DNA of 64,000 bases from positions 1-64,000 of the forward strand of contig PBNW01000016.1 of assembly GCA_002723255.1 (NCBI GenBank). The letters run 5' to 3'. This DNA is from Pelagibacterium sp. GTDB lineage: Bacteria > Pseudomonadota > Alphaproteobacteria > Rhizobiales > Devosiaceae. Position 1 is the first letter of the stretch. Every line of letters begins with the position of its first letter. Both the position numbers and the translations under genes were made by a program. The notes beneath the pieces were generated by a model. It did no database searches. It saw nothing but the letters and a program-made list of their open reading frames with translations, and was not told where the DNA came from. Shown in pieces: positions 1 to 8,992 of this stretch.

Positions 1-1150
1 TCAGCAGCAGAGGTGCCGTCTCGCCAAGGGCCTGGGCCACACCGATGATGGTGGCGGTCAGAATGCCGGGGAACGTCAGCGGCAGAACATGGTGGAACAC
101 GGTCTGGTTGCGCGAGGCACCAAGCCCGAGCGCCGCCTGACGGAGCGAGGGCGAAACAGCACGCAATGACGAGCGGGTCGCAATGATGATGGTGGGCAGG
201 GTCATCAGGGTCAGCACAAGGCCGCCAACCAGCGGTGCCGAGCGCGGCAGGCCAAGATAGTTGATGAACACAGCCGCGCCGAGCAAACCGAAGACGATGG
301 AGGGCACGGCCGCGAGATTGTTGATGTTGACTTCGATGAGGTCGGTCCAGCGGTTCTTGGGCGCGAACTCCTCAAGATAGACCGCGCTGGCAACGCCGAG
401 CGGAACGGCCAGCACGATCACCACCATCATCATGTAGAGTGAACCCATGAACGCGCCGGCCAGACCAGCCGAAGCAGGAGCGGAGCGGCTATCGACATTG
501 GTAAAGATGTGCCAGGCGAAATCGAAGCTTATGGCACCCTCCTCCAAGAGCCGATCGGCAAGCTGGCGTGTCTGGGGAGAAAGCTGCTGGCGCTCGTCAG
601 CCAGCGAACGGTCGATGGTGCCCTTGAGCCAGTTGTCGGTGTTGGCGGAGGCCAGTATTGTCACCGGCACGGTCTGCCCGAGCACGTCGGGATTGGCGAA
701 ATAGCGATCGCGCAGCTGGAAGCGGGCGGCCGATGTTACGAGTTCGAGAACATCGCGGCTTTCGATTTCCAGATCGGGCACGGCGGTGCGAACAGCGGTT
801 TCGACGATGGCGTTCCAGTTGGACAAAGTAACGTCGCGCTGCCACTGAACCATCGCCGCTTGATAATCGGCATCGGACGCGCTGTCCGAACGGTCTGGCT
901 GGGGACCGCCTTCAACCAGTTCGGGATCGAAATAGGCTTCGACATGCAGCGTTGACTGCCAGAAGGACGGCAGGCCCTTGGAGATGATCATCCCGAACAG
1001 GATGGCAACGAAGCCCAGCGCAGCGGCAATCGACAGGATGCCGGCCCAGCGAAACATGGTTTCATTGCGATGGCGCCGCGCAAGACTCTTGCGAACGCGT
1101 TCGCGCTTGGCATCGCTGGATTCGGGGCTGGAGAGCAATGTGTCGACCAT
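1..1150 (-). CDS. pstA: Phosphate ABC transporter permease PstA (3' end beyond window)
   Basis: Inner-membrane permease of the high-affinity phosphate importer PstSCAB. The reading frame is open from an ATG at 1150 to the left edge (about 383 codons), so the C-terminus is missing. It opens with a basic cytoplasmic stretch (SDAKRERVRKS), a first membrane span near residues 30-55, and a long non-conserved periplasmic insert. The binding-protein-dependent permease domain follows, with an EAA-type loop (ALGLGASRNQT) near residue 340. The start lies 2 bp after the pstC stop, and an AGGGAG sequence inside the pstC end serves as ribosome site, so the two are translationally close. pstB, phoU and phoB would be expected further left (inference). 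Confidence 0.93.
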   Translation of the reverse strand, partial: MVDTLLSSPESSDAKRERVRKSLARRHRNETMFRWAGILSIAAALGFVAILFGMIISKGLPSFWQSTLHVEAYFDPELVEGGPQPDRSDSASDADYQAAMVQWQRDVTLSNWNAIVETAVRTAVPDLEIESRDVLELVTSAARFQLRDRYFANPDVLGQTVPVTILASANTDNWLKGTIDRSLADERQQLSPQTRQLADRLLEEGAISFDFAWHIFTNVDSRSAPASAGLAGAFMGSLYMMMVVIVLAVPLGVASAVYLEEFAPKNRWTDLIEVNINNLAAVPSIVFGLLGAAVFINYLGLPRSAPLVGGLVLTLMTLPTIIIATRSSLRAVSPSLRQAALGLGASRNQTVFHHVLPLTFPGILTATIIGVAQALGETAPLLL

Positions 1151-1152
1151 GG

Positions 1153-2529
1153 CTATTCGTATTGCTCCCTGAACTTGCGGACGATGTAGAGTGCCAGGAC
1201 GTTCAGCAGCAGGGTCATGACAAAGAGTGTCAGGCCAAGCGCGAAGGCCACGAGAGATTGAGGGCTGGTGAAATCGGCATCGCCGGTGAGCTGATTGACG
1301 ATGCTCACGGTCACGGTGGAGGTGGGCTCGGCCGGATTGAAGCGCAGCACGGGGCTGTTGCCGGCGGCCAGCACCACGATCATGGTCTCGCCGATGGCCC
1401 GGCTGACGGCGAGCAGGATGGCGCCCACAACGCCGGGCAAAGCAGCCGGCAGCAGAACCTTGCGGATGGTTTCCGATTGCGTCGCGCCCAGCCCGAGCGA
1501 ACCGTCGCGCATGGTGCGGGGAACCTGGGCGATGATGTCGTCACTGAGCGAATAGATGAAGGGGATGATCATGATCCCCATGACCACGCCTGCCGTCAGC
1601 GCACTTGTCGCCCTGATGTCCACACCGATCATGTTGCCCAGGCCGGCAAAGAACGGCCCCACGGTAACCAGGGCGAAAAAGCCGTAAACGATGGTGGGAA
1701 TGCCGGCCAGCACCTCGATGATGGGCTTGACCACGTTGCGCACATTGGGGGGCGCGTACTGGGAGAGATAGATGGCCGACATCAAGCCAATCGGCACGGC
1801 AACCAGCATGGCGATGAGGCTGATCATGACAGTGCCCCAGAGCAGCGGCAGCAGGCCATATTCGCCAGCCGACCCGGTGCCCGAGCTCTGGAACCGGGGG
1901 TTCCAGGTGGTGCCGAAGAAGAAGTCGAGCGGGTTGATGAAGGAGAAAAACCGCAGGGCGTTGGCAAGCAGCGAAAGCACGATACCGAGCATGGTCAGCA
2001 CCGCGACGGTGGAGCAGGCAATAAGGCCGATACGGACGGCGATTTCGACTTCGGTTCGGGCCCGCAGCCGCAAGCCGATGCGCCGCTGAGCAAAAAAGAG
2101 CCCGCCGGCGCCAAGCGCCGCGGCGGCGCCGATCACGGCAAGGAACGAAACGAGCTGGAAGGTCTCAAAGGCCTGGGCGGCAGCCAATTCCTCGGGCGCG
2201 GGCTCACCGACCACGCCAAATCCGTTGGCGATGGCCTGGACACGGTTGATGACGGCCTGCACCTGGACCTGGGTAAGCTGCGCCGTTTCAGGCGGCAGTT
2301 GTGCGAGAATGAAGCTGCGCGTGACCGTTTCGCTGAACAGCGCCCACAGGCCGAGCACGATGATTGCCGGAAGCAGCGCGAAAAGGGCGGCGAGAACGCC
2401 GTGATAGATGGGGCGCGAATGCAGGCGCTCGGTGCCACCGCTGGCAAGCCTGCGGCTGCGCGACCAGCCTATCTGATAAGAGAGCGTGAGAAGAACCAAC
2501 AAAAGTGCGGCGATAACGAGAGCGTTCAC
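1153..2529 (-). CDS. pstC: Phosphate ABC transporter permease PstC
   Basis: Partner permease of PstA, 458 aa. It has an N-terminal span at residues 1-22, a second near 45-65, an extended periplasmic region, and the permease domain in roughly residues 225-455. The EAA loop reads SLGLGATQSETIRKVLLPAA. The long N-terminal half, compared with about 320 aa for E. coli PstC, is usual in alphaproteobacteria. The start is GTG at 2529, chosen because GGAAGGA lies about 10 nt upstream and the protein then begins directly with a hydrophobic helix (MNALVIAALLLVLLTLS). It is separated from pstS by a 107-bp spacer that contains a strong hairpin. Confidence 0.93.
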   Translation of the reverse strand: MNALVIAALLLVLLTLSYQIGWSRSRRLASGGTERLHSRPIYHGVLAALFALLPAIIVLGLWALFSETVTRSFILAQLPPETAQLTQVQVQAVINRVQAIANGFGVVGEPAPEELAAAQAFETFQLVSFLAVIGAAAALGAGGLFFAQRRIGLRLRARTEVEIAVRIGLIACSTVAVLTMLGIVLSLLANALRFFSFINPLDFFFGTTWNPRFQSSGTGSAGEYGLLPLLWGTVMISLIAMLVAVPIGLMSAIYLSQYAPPNVRNVVKPIIEVLAGIPTIVYGFFALVTVGPFFAGLGNMIGVDIRATSALTAGVVMGIMIIPFIYSLSDDIIAQVPRTMRDGSLGLGATQSETIRKVLLPAALPGVVGAILLAVSRAIGETMIVVLAAGNSPVLRFNPAEPTSTVTVSIVNQLTGDADFTSPQSLVAFALGLTLFVMTLLLNVLALYIVRKFREQYE

Positions 2530-2590
2530 GGCGAACTGGTCCTTCCAGATGGGCCGGGGCCTGGGACCCGGCGCGGACTGTAATTTATAT

Positions 2591-2619
2591 GGAGGACCCC
2601 GGGATGGCCGGGATCCTCC
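2591..2619 (-). other. Intercistronic hairpin between pstS and pstC
   Basis: Arms GGAGGA/TCCTCC enclose CCCGG/CCGGG with a five-base loop. In RNA from the minus strand the one internal mismatch is a G-U wobble, giving a 12-bp stem. It lies just after the pstS stop and no U-run follows. It is therefore better read as a stabilising or partially terminating structure that could set a high PstS:PstC ratio than as a full terminator. Confidence 0.6.
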
Positions 2620-2636
2620 GATCTTGCAAGTGCCGA

Positions 2637-3671
2637 TTACTGCGGCTGATACTGGTCGCCATTGTTGAAGGCATCGAGCTGTTCTGCAAGGAACTCGCTC
2701 GAAGCAGGAACCAGACCAGCGCCTTCAAGCGTGCCACCGGAACCGGCCATCTGGTCGGACAGGAAGAAGGCAACGTAGTCTTCGATGCCAGGGATCACGC
2801 CGACATGAGCGCCCTTGACGTAGAACTGCAGCGGGCGGGAGATCGGGTATTCGCCCGAAGCGATGGTCTCGAGCATGGGCTCCACGCCGGAAACGGTTGC
2901 GACCTTGAGGGTGTCGCGGTTCTGGTCGTAGAAGGAGAGACCGAAGACGCCGATTGCTTCGGGGTTCGACTGCAGGCGAGCCAGAGTTTCGGTGTAGTCA
3001 CCGGCGATCTCGACCACCACGTCCTGACGCGGGGTCAGGCAAGCGGCTTCCATGGCTTCCTCGTCCATTTCGGGCAGGCCGGCTTCTTCGCAACCAAGCG
3101 CCAGAACGCGCTCGTCGAAGACTTCACGGGTGCCGTGATTGGTGCCGGGGATGGCAACGAAGATGTCCTGGTCGGGAAGCGAAGAGTCGATTTCGGACCA
3201 GTTGGTGTAGGGGTTGTCGACCATTTCGCCATCGACCGGAACCTGAGCGGCAATGGCCTGATAGAGATGGACGGGTTCGAGAGCGAAATCGCCCTGGTCG
3301 ATACCAGTGGCGAACACGATGCCGTCAAAGCCGAAGATCACTTCGCGAACGTCTTCGACGCCGTTGGCAACGCAGCCTTCAAGCTCGCTGGCGCTCATCT
3401 TGGACGAGGAGTTGGCGATGTCGAGGGTCGCTTCACCGACGCCTTCGCAAAGCTGACGCTTGCCGCCGCCCGAGCCGCCGCCGGCAACGTTGGGCGTGTT
3501 GTAATCGGGGAATGCGTTACCGAATTCCTCGGCAACGATCGAGGAGAACGGCAGAACGGTCGACGAGCCGGCGATCTGGATGGTGTCGCGGCTCTGAGCC
3601 TGGGCAGCGGTTGCGCCAAGAGCGGCAACGACGGCCACCGCGGCGGCGCTGGCGTAAAGTGCGGTTTTCAT
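2637..3671 (-). CDS. pstS: Periplasmic phosphate-binding protein PstS
   Basis: Solute-binding protein that captures phosphate for PstCAB, 344 aa. A typical Sec signal peptide covers residues 1-25 (MKTALYASAAAVAVVAALG, cut after AQA). The mature part has the phosphate-binding family motifs AGSSTV, SGGGKR and ANSSSKM. The ATG at 3671 was chosen over in-frame upstream starts because AAAGGAAG precedes it and it begins the signal peptide. The mature protein is acidic. First gene of the pstS-pstC-pstA transcription unit, with a Pho box about 140 bp upstream, so phosphate-starvation induction through PhoB is expected. The gene order next to phoR is typical of rhizobia. Confidence 0.95.
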   Translation of the reverse strand: MKTALYASAAAVAVVAALGATAAQAQSRDTIQIAGSSTVLPFSSIVAEEFGNAFPDYNTPNVAGGGSGGGKRQLCEGVGEATLDIANSSSKMSASELEGCVANGVEDVREVIFGFDGIVFATGIDQGDFALEPVHLYQAIAAQVPVDGEMVDNPYTNWSEIDSSLPDQDIFVAIPGTNHGTREVFDERVLALGCEEAGLPEMDEEAMEAACLTPRQDVVVEIAGDYTETLARLQSNPEAIGVFGLSFYDQNRDTLKVATVSGVEPMLETIASGEYPISRPLQFYVKGAHVGVIPGIEDYVAFFLSDQMAGSGGTLEGAGLVPASSEFLAEQLDAFNNGDQYQPQ

Positions 3672-3812
3672 GATTCTGATCTTCCTTTGTGTCAGAAGCG
3701 TCCGGGCATTTTTGCCCCTTGGGTTTGATGAAGCCGGACATGTGTCCTTGCGGCTCCATCTCGAAAACAGGGGCAACCTAGGACCGGCAGCTAAAGGTTC
3801 TATGTCTTTTTC

Positions 3813-3830
3813 GTGACACTTGGATGACAA
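3813..3830 (-). promoter_or_regulatory. Pho box upstream of pstS
   Basis: Read on the minus strand: TTGTCAT-CCAA-GTGTCAC, two 7-bp half sites separated by 4 bp (11-bp period). This is the arrangement established for PhoB sites (consensus CTGTCAT-N4-CTGTCAT). It sits between phoR and pstS and faces pstS. Confidence 0.75.
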
Positions 3831-3913
3831 TATAAGATGCTGATATTGCAAAGAAAAATTCGCAGCGCCTTGTGGGAAACTGCGCATTGGCAACGTTTGT
3901 GACAAAGAGGCGG

Positions 3914-5179
3914 TCAGCGGGGCAGGAGGATTTCCACGCGTGTGCCCTCGCCCAGTTTCGAGCGTATGGAGAGCAGGCCGTGATGGCGGGCGACGATGTG
4001 TTTGACGATGGCCAGGCCCAGGCCCGTGCCCTTTTTCTTGCGGTTGGCTTCCGCATCGCCGCGATAGAAACGCTCGGTGAGGCGCGGTACGTGTTCTTCG
4101 GCGATTCCCGCGCCGAAATCGGTCACGGTGATGGCGTGGTGGGCACCTGAGCGGCTGGCGCCGGCGACCAATGCGATCTCCACCCTGCCCCCGTCGCCGC
4201 CATATTTGATGGCGTTGTCGGCAAGGTTTTCGAGGACCTCGAACAATTCCTGGCGGTCGCCGATGATGGTCACGGGCTCGTCGGGCAATTTGAGATCGAG
4301 AACAAGTTGGGCGGCGGTGACCTTGGGTTCGAGGGTTTCTGCAACCTCGCGCAGCAGCAGGTTGAGATTGACCTCGGTGGTCGGCTTGACGTGCTGGCGC
4401 AATTCGATGCGCGAGAGCGAGAGCAGATCATCGATCAGGCTCGACATGCGCTCGGACTGGCTGCGCATGATGCCCAGAAACCGGCCACGCGCCGCCTCGT
4501 CCTTTGCGGCCGGGCCCTGCAGTGTGTCGATGAAGCCCATGAGCGAGGTCAGTGGGGTGCGCAATTCGTGGCTGGCATTGGCGATGAAATCGCCGCGCAT
4601 GCGGTCGGTGCGCTTCTGCTCGGTGAAATCGTAAAGGGTGATCGCAACGAAACTGCGCTCCTCGCTGGGCCGATAGGGGACGACGGACGCGCGGTACCAG
4701 GTTTCGTTGGGCACCGGGATGTGCAGTTCGCTGCCTTGGGCGGTCCCGGTCTCGATGGCCTTGTCGATGGCTTCGACGAGATCGGGATCACGCAGGGTGA
4801 AGGCCAGAGGATCGCCGGTTCGGGCACGGGGAAAGCGTTTGAGCGCCGCCGGGTTGCGATAGATGAGCACGGCGCGTTCATTGATGATGAGGCAGGGTTC
4901 GGTCAGAATATCGGAGAACTGCTCGACGGCCCCGTCGATACCGACCAGCGCGCCGGCCTGTTTGGTTTCGACATCGGAATTGAGTGAAGCGCGCGTTGCG
5001 ATGGCGGTTATGGCGGCGATTGCAAGAATCACCACGCCCGAATCGAGGAGAGCGAGCCTGCCCAATACCGCCAATGCCAGAACAATAAGCACGGCAGCGC
5101 CGCCGACCAGCAGCGGTGAAACCATGACGATCGGCCGGCCCACCTCGGGTCGCGTCCTCACCCTCTGTCCTGTGCTCAT
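3914..5179 (-). CDS. phoR: Phosphate-regulon sensor histidine kinase PhoR
   Basis: Membrane-bound sensor kinase that phosphorylates PhoB under phosphate limitation, 421 aa from the chosen ATG. There are two adjacent membrane helices near residues 18-60, a PAS domain at about 75-180 (LIINERAVLIYRNPAALKRF), a HisKA box with the phospho-accepting His (FIANASHELRTPLTSL), and a HATPase_c domain with N, G1 and G2 boxes (ENLADNAIKYGG, DFGAGI, GTGLGLAIVKHI). All catalytic motifs are intact. The start is uncertain: in-frame ATGs also occur at 5200, 5212 and 5236 and none has a clear ribosome site. It is divergent from ppk2, and the longest forms of the two genes would overlap. Confidence 0.92.
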   Translation of the reverse strand: MSTGQRVRTRPEVGRPIVMVSPLLVGGAAVLIVLALAVLGRLALLDSGVVILAIAAITAIATRASLNSDVETKQAGALVGIDGAVEQFSDILTEPCLIINERAVLIYRNPAALKRFPRARTGDPLAFTLRDPDLVEAIDKAIETGTAQGSELHIPVPNETWYRASVVPYRPSEERSFVAITLYDFTEQKRTDRMRGDFIANASHELRTPLTSLMGFIDTLQGPAAKDEAARGRFLGIMRSQSERMSSLIDDLLSLSRIELRQHVKPTTEVNLNLLLREVAETLEPKVTAAQLVLDLKLPDEPVTIIGDRQELFEVLENLADNAIKYGGDGGRVEIALVAGASRSGAHHAITVTDFGAGIAEEHVPRLTERFYRGDAEANRKKKGTGLGLAIVKHIVARHHGLLSIRSKLGEGTRVEILLPR

Positions 5180-5258
5180 TGCAAATGAATCATCAATCAT
5201 GACAATGGCCATATAGCGCGTGCATGACAATGGCATGATGCAACGGGCGCATCCGATT

Positions 5259-6140
5259 ATGACAGCTGCGACACAAAACGCCGAAGAGGACTTGATCTAT
5301 ATGGACGGCTTCGACCTCGAAAATCCCGAACTCGACGAAACGATCAAGGATCGGGCGCTGACCAGCGGCGGCTATCCTTACACCGAAAAGATGAAGACCA
5401 AGGATTACGAAAAGCATCTGCGCGCTCTGCAGATCGAACTGGTCAAGCTTCAGCGTCATCTGGCCGAGAGCGGGGAACGTGTGCTGGCGCTGTTCGAGGG
5501 GCGTGACTCGGCCGGAAAGGGCGGCACGATCAAGCGCTTTCTGGAAAACCTCAATCCGCGCAACGCGCGCACCGTTGCTTTGCCCGTCCCCTCGGATCGG
5601 GAACGGACGCAATGGTATTTCCAGCGTTATGTGACGCATCTGCCATCTGGCGGCGAGATCGTGCTGTTCGACCGCTCATGGTACAATCGCGCAGTGGTCG
5701 AGCCCGTCATGGGCTTTTGCACGCCGAGCCAGACCGAAAATTTCCTGCATGAGGCGCCGCCTTTCGAGCGGATGATCGCCGAGGAAGGCATCCATCTGTT
5801 CAAGTTCTGGCTCGAGATCGGGCGGGAAATGCAGCTCAAGCGTTTCCACGACCGCCAGCACGACCCGCTCAAGATCTGGAAGCTGTCGCCGGTCGATCTC
5901 AAGGCCCTGGAAAAGTGGGACGAATACACCAAGGCGCGCAACAAGATGTTTGTGGCGACCGATACGCCGGACACGCCCTGGACGCTGATCCGGGCCAATG
6001 ACAAGAAGCGCGCCCGGATCGCCGCGATCCAGTCGGTTTTGTGGCCCATCGATTATGCCGACAAGGATTTTTCGGCCATCGGGGAAATCGACCACAAGAT
6101 CGTCATGTCGCCCGAAGGCTTCCTCGCCAAGACCGGATAG
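5259..6140 (+). CDS. ppk2: Polyphosphate kinase 2 (class I PPK2)
   Basis: Transfers phosphate between polyphosphate and nucleoside diphosphates; 293 aa from the ATG at 5259, normal for single-domain PPK2. The Walker A region is FEGRDSAGKGGTIKRF and the Walker B/lid region DRSWYNRAVVEPVMGFC, followed by the conserved WKLSPVDLKALEKWDEY and the C-terminal NDKKRARI. Alternative starts (GTG 5220, ATG 5235 and 5238) are in frame, and none has a good ribosome site. Its head-to-head position with phoR links it to phosphate metabolism. The donor/acceptor preference cannot be told from sequence. Confidence 0.93.
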   Translation: MTAATQNAEEDLIYMDGFDLENPELDETIKDRALTSGGYPYTEKMKTKDYEKHLRALQIELVKLQRHLAESGERVLALFEGRDSAGKGGTIKRFLENLNPRNARTVALPVPSDRERTQWYFQRYVTHLPSGGEIVLFDRSWYNRAVVEPVMGFCTPSQTENFLHEAPPFERMIAEEGIHLFKFWLEIGREMQLKRFHDRQHDPLKIWKLSPVDLKALEKWDEYTKARNKMFVATDTPDTPWTLIRANDKKRARIAAIQSVLWPIDYADKDFSAIGEIDHKIVMSPEGFLAKTG

Positions 6141-6173
6141 GCTATGGCGGGACGCAAAACGGGGAGGATACGC

Positions 6174-7091
6174 GTGAGCCGGACAGCAGTTTCCATCGGG
6201 GAAGCGATGATCGAAATGAGCGGGGGCGAGGATCGCACCTACAGGCAGGGCTTTGCCGGGGACACGCTCAACACCGCCTATTACCTCAACGCGCTTCTCG
6301 ATGCGGACTGGCGGGTGCGCTATGCGACCGCCGTGGGCGACGACCTTTATTCGCGCCAGATGGTTGAGTTTATCGGGCAGACCGGGATCGATACAGGCGC
6401 GATCCGCACCATCAAGGGCAAGCGCGCCGGGCTTTACATGATCCATCAGGCCGATGGAGACCGCCACTTCACCTATTGGCGCGATACTTCGGCCGCAAAG
6501 CTGCTGGCGGACGATGCGACGGCGCTCGAGGCCGCGCTGGAGGATGCCGAGCTGATCTATTTTTCAGGCATCACGCTGGCCATTCTTGCACCCGAAGCCC
6601 GCGAGCGGCTGGTTGCGGCGGTTGGCGCGCGGCGGACAGCCGGGGCCATGGTGGCTTTCGACCCCAATGTCAGGCCTGCTCTGTGGGCCGACAACCAGAG
6701 CGTTGTTCATGCGCTGACGGAAGCGGCAAAGGTTTCGAGCATCGTCTTGCCCACCCACGCCGACGAGGTTCCCTATTTCGGCGATGCGGACGATGAGGCG
6801 ACCGCGCGGCGCTATCTGGCGGCGGGCTGTGAGGAAGTCGTTGTCAAGAACGGCGCCGATCCGGCGCTTGTGGTCACAGGTGAGGGGGAGTGGCGTGTTG
6901 GCGCAAGAAAAGTCGCCAGCGTGGTCGATGCGACCGGAGCCGGCGACAGTTTCAATGGCGGATATCTGGCCGCGCGTCTGGGTGGCGCCAGCCCCGAACA
7001 TGCTGCCAGGGCCGGGCACGCCACCGCCTCGGTGGTCATCGGCCATCATGGGGCATTGATCCCCAAGGAAGCACTCGGGAAAGCCGGCTAG
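6174..7091 (+). CDS. kdgK: 2-keto-3-deoxygluconate kinase (PfkB/ribokinase family)
   Basis: Cytoplasmic sugar kinase, probably phosphorylating 2-dehydro-3-deoxygluconate for Entner-Doudoroff-type cleavage; 305 aa. It begins SRTAVSIGEAMIEMSGG and carries the substrate motif FAGDTLNTAYYLNALL. The anion-hole/catalytic-base motif DATGAGDSFNGGYLA is near residue 250. GTG at 6174 is preferred over ATG at 6144 because GGGGAGGA lies 7-8 nt before it. It follows ppk2 closely and may be cotranscribed. The stop overlaps the 3' end of the convergent DUF3422 gene by 3 bp. Substrate is assigned by family resemblance only. Confidence 0.85.
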   Translation: MSRTAVSIGEAMIEMSGGEDRTYRQGFAGDTLNTAYYLNALLDADWRVRYATAVGDDLYSRQMVEFIGQTGIDTGAIRTIKGKRAGLYMIHQADGDRHFTYWRDTSAAKLLADDATALEAALEDAELIYFSGITLAILAPEARERLVAAVGARRTAGAMVAFDPNVRPALWADNQSVVHALTEAAKVSSIVLPTHADEVPYFGDADDEATARRYLAAGCEEVVVKNGADPALVVTGEGEWRVGARKVASVVDATGAGDSFNGGYLAARLGGASPEHAARAGHATASVVIGHHGALIPKEALGKAG

Positions 7092-8359
7092 TGCTTTGAA
7101 CCTTTGTCGAAGCCGCGCCGGATGGTTCGAAGGCCGAGGAATACGGCGATCAGCGCGACGGGCGAGAGGATAGAGATGGCAAGCGTCTTGTCCCAGCCTG
7201 TCGCCTCCAGCGGTCCTGCCAGCGCGTAGCCCAATATGCCGATCAGATAATAGGTGATGGCGATGGTCGAAAGGCCTTCGACGGTGTGCTGGAGCCGGAA
7301 CTGGCTGCGGGCCGTTTCGGCGATGGTTTCGAGCACCGATTTGTTCTGGATCTGCATATCGAGGCTGATGCGCACATTGAGCAATTCGACGGCCCGCTCG
7401 AGCTTATCGAGCAGGACGGCGAGCCGCTTGTCCATGGCCTCGCAGGTGGCCAACGCCGGCTCGACCCGGTTGCCGATAAAGCTCGAAAGCGAGGAGCCCT
7501 GCCCCAGGGTCGTTTCGCGCAGCTTTTCGAGCCGGTTGCGCAGGATCGCGCCATAGGCATAGGCGGCGGCGAAGCGATAATTGAGCTGCTCGGAAATCTG
7601 CCCCGAGCGCACGGCAAGCGCGTGCAGGCTCTTAAGCCGATCCTGCACCGCATCGGTGGTTTCGACCGCCGAAAGGTCGGTCATCACATCGGTCAGGCCC
7701 ATTTCAACGGCCCTTAGATCGGGGCCGGTCCGGCGGGCCAGCGGCAGGGCCAGAAGCGCCATGTTGCGGTAGGTCTCGATTTCGAGAATGCGGCGCAGGG
7801 TGATGGCGCGGCGCAGCGGCGAGAGCTTTCCGGCGGCAAATTCGAAGCGGATGAACTTGTCCTTGTCGGGCACGAAATCGGTGGCCAATTGGGCGTTGGC
7901 ATGCTCGACGGCGACAAGACACAAGCTGGTGGGATTGAACGAGGGAAACACCCGCTCGGGCAATTCGGGCTCGTCCATCAGATCGACGCGCATGGCGCCC
8001 ACCAGTTCGGCCTCGCCCAGAACGTCGAGCCCGATATCGGTGGGCCAGCTCTCGGCATCGGTCAGCGGGGTATACCACGTTATGGTGATGAATTCGGTGT
8101 GAAACTCCCAACTCGCGACCCGTTCGGGGGTGGTGAACTGGTACTGCCGGCTGGCATCGTCCTTGACCGCATGACCGTTGTCAGCCGCGAACTGGCGGAA
8201 TTCTTCCATGGCCTTTCGCATGCCGCCCGAGCGATTGGGCACGGTCAGCACAAGACGGCGCACGCGCATACTGGGTGCAACGAGTTCGACAGGTCGCGCG
8301 TGCAGTTCGGCCAGAACCGCTTCGCGGTAGGGATGGTCAGCTATTGGTGCCGCGCACAT
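7088..8359 (-). CDS. DUF3422 family membrane-anchored protein
   Basis: 423 aa, matching the usual size of DUF3422 proteins of unknown function in Alphaproteobacteria. The N-terminal soluble part begins HPYREAVLAELHARP, a family signature. A central region (about 240-370) is rich in helix-forming Leu/Arg/Glu and probably coiled. Two C-terminal membrane helices (TIAITYYLIGILGYALAG and ISILSPVALIAVFLGLRTI) end in a basic tail, so the protein is probably a tail-anchored inner-membrane protein. The architecture resembles CorA-like or other tail-anchored scaffolds, but no enzymatic motif is visible. It converges on and overlaps kdgK. Monocistronic as far as can be seen. Confidence 0.85.
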   Translation of the reverse strand: MCAAPIADHPYREAVLAELHARPVELVAPSMRVRRLVLTVPNRSGGMRKAMEEFRQFAADNGHAVKDDASRQYQFTTPERVASWEFHTEFITITWYTPLTDAESWPTDIGLDVLGEAELVGAMRVDLMDEPELPERVFPSFNPTSLCLVAVEHANAQLATDFVPDKDKFIRFEFAAGKLSPLRRAITLRRILEIETYRNMALLALPLARRTGPDLRAVEMGLTDVMTDLSAVETTDAVQDRLKSLHALAVRSGQISEQLNYRFAAAYAYGAILRNRLEKLRETTLGQGSSLSSFIGNRVEPALATCEAMDKRLAVLLDKLERAVELLNVRISLDMQIQNKSVLETIAETARSQFRLQHTVEGLSTIAITYYLIGILGYALAGPLEATGWDKTLAISILSPVALIAVFLGLRTIRRGFDKGSKH

Positions 8360-8449
8360 TGTTTCCGAGCCTTTAAAACAATATCGCTCTACCCTACGCC
8401 CTCTGAAAAGCCATACCCATCCATCTTTGGTGTGATGCGCGCTTTTGAC

Positions 8450-8992
8450 CTAGTAAGCCTTGCCTTCGCGCTCTTTCATATAGGCCAGTTCCTCGGGTGT
8501 GGATGGGCGCCCCAAAGCCGCGTTGCGAAGCGGAAACCGGCCAAACCGGGCGATGATGTCGCGATGCGCGAGGGCATAGGTGAGATAATCATCATGGCCC
8601 AGGGCTTTGAACAGCCTCACGGACTCTTGCTGAATTACAGCCGATTCCGAGTGCTGGTAAGGGGTGTAGGCAAAGAGCCTTTCATCGACCGAAAGCTCTG
8701 CGTCGAGGCCGCGCGAAACGATCTCCTGGGCCAGCGCCAGCGCCATGGTGTCGGATGCAAACGCCCTGGCGCTGTCGCGATTGAACTGTCGCGAGAGCTG
8801 GTCGAGCAGAATGATCTCTGCCAGCCGGCCCCTGGCCGTTTCGCGCCAGGTCCAAAGTTCGGAGCGAATGGCTTTTTCATGAGCATCGCCCAGGCGCGCC
8901 GCGCAGCGGGCATCGAATTCAGGGTCGTTGGCATACCAGTCTTCGAGCCCGTGTTCGACAAACCAGAAGTCGATTACATCATCAGGCTGCAT
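8450..8992 (-). CDS. DUF924 family protein
   Basis: 180 aa, with the DUF924 hallmarks: N-terminal VIDFWF, internal EIILLDQLSRQFNRDSARAFASD, PYQHSES and FGRFPLRNAALGR. The family is all-alpha and TPR-like with no established function. ATG at 8992 was chosen because the conserved domain begins directly after it (MQPDDVIDFWF), and an upstream in-frame ATG at 9100 would add a poorly conserved 36-residue leader. It is divergent from the RecD-like helicase gene with about 110 bp between starts. Confidence 0.85.
   Translation of the reverse strand: MQPDDVIDFWFVEHGLEDWYANDPEFDARCAARLGDAHEKAIRSELWTWRETARGRLAEIILLDQLSRQFNRDSARAFASDTMALALAQEIVSRGLDAELSVDERLFAYTPYQHSESAVIQQESVRLFKALGHDDYLTYALAHRDIIARFGRFPLRNAALGRPSTPEELAYMKEREGKAY

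Noticed and set aside
1138-2583. Long plus-strand open frame opposite pstC
   Set aside because: His/Gly/Asp-rich translation with no family resemblance; it is the antisense shadow of a clear PstC gene in GC-rich DNA.
3815-3905. N-terminal extension of pstS to an ATG at 3905
   Set aside because: It would read through the Pho box and place about 78 residues before a perfect signal peptide; the ATG at 3671 has a good ribosome site.
5198-5212. Possible Pho box for phoR/ppk2 (TTGTCAT on the minus strand)
   Set aside because: Only one good half site; the second TTGTCAT is 25 bp away instead of 11.
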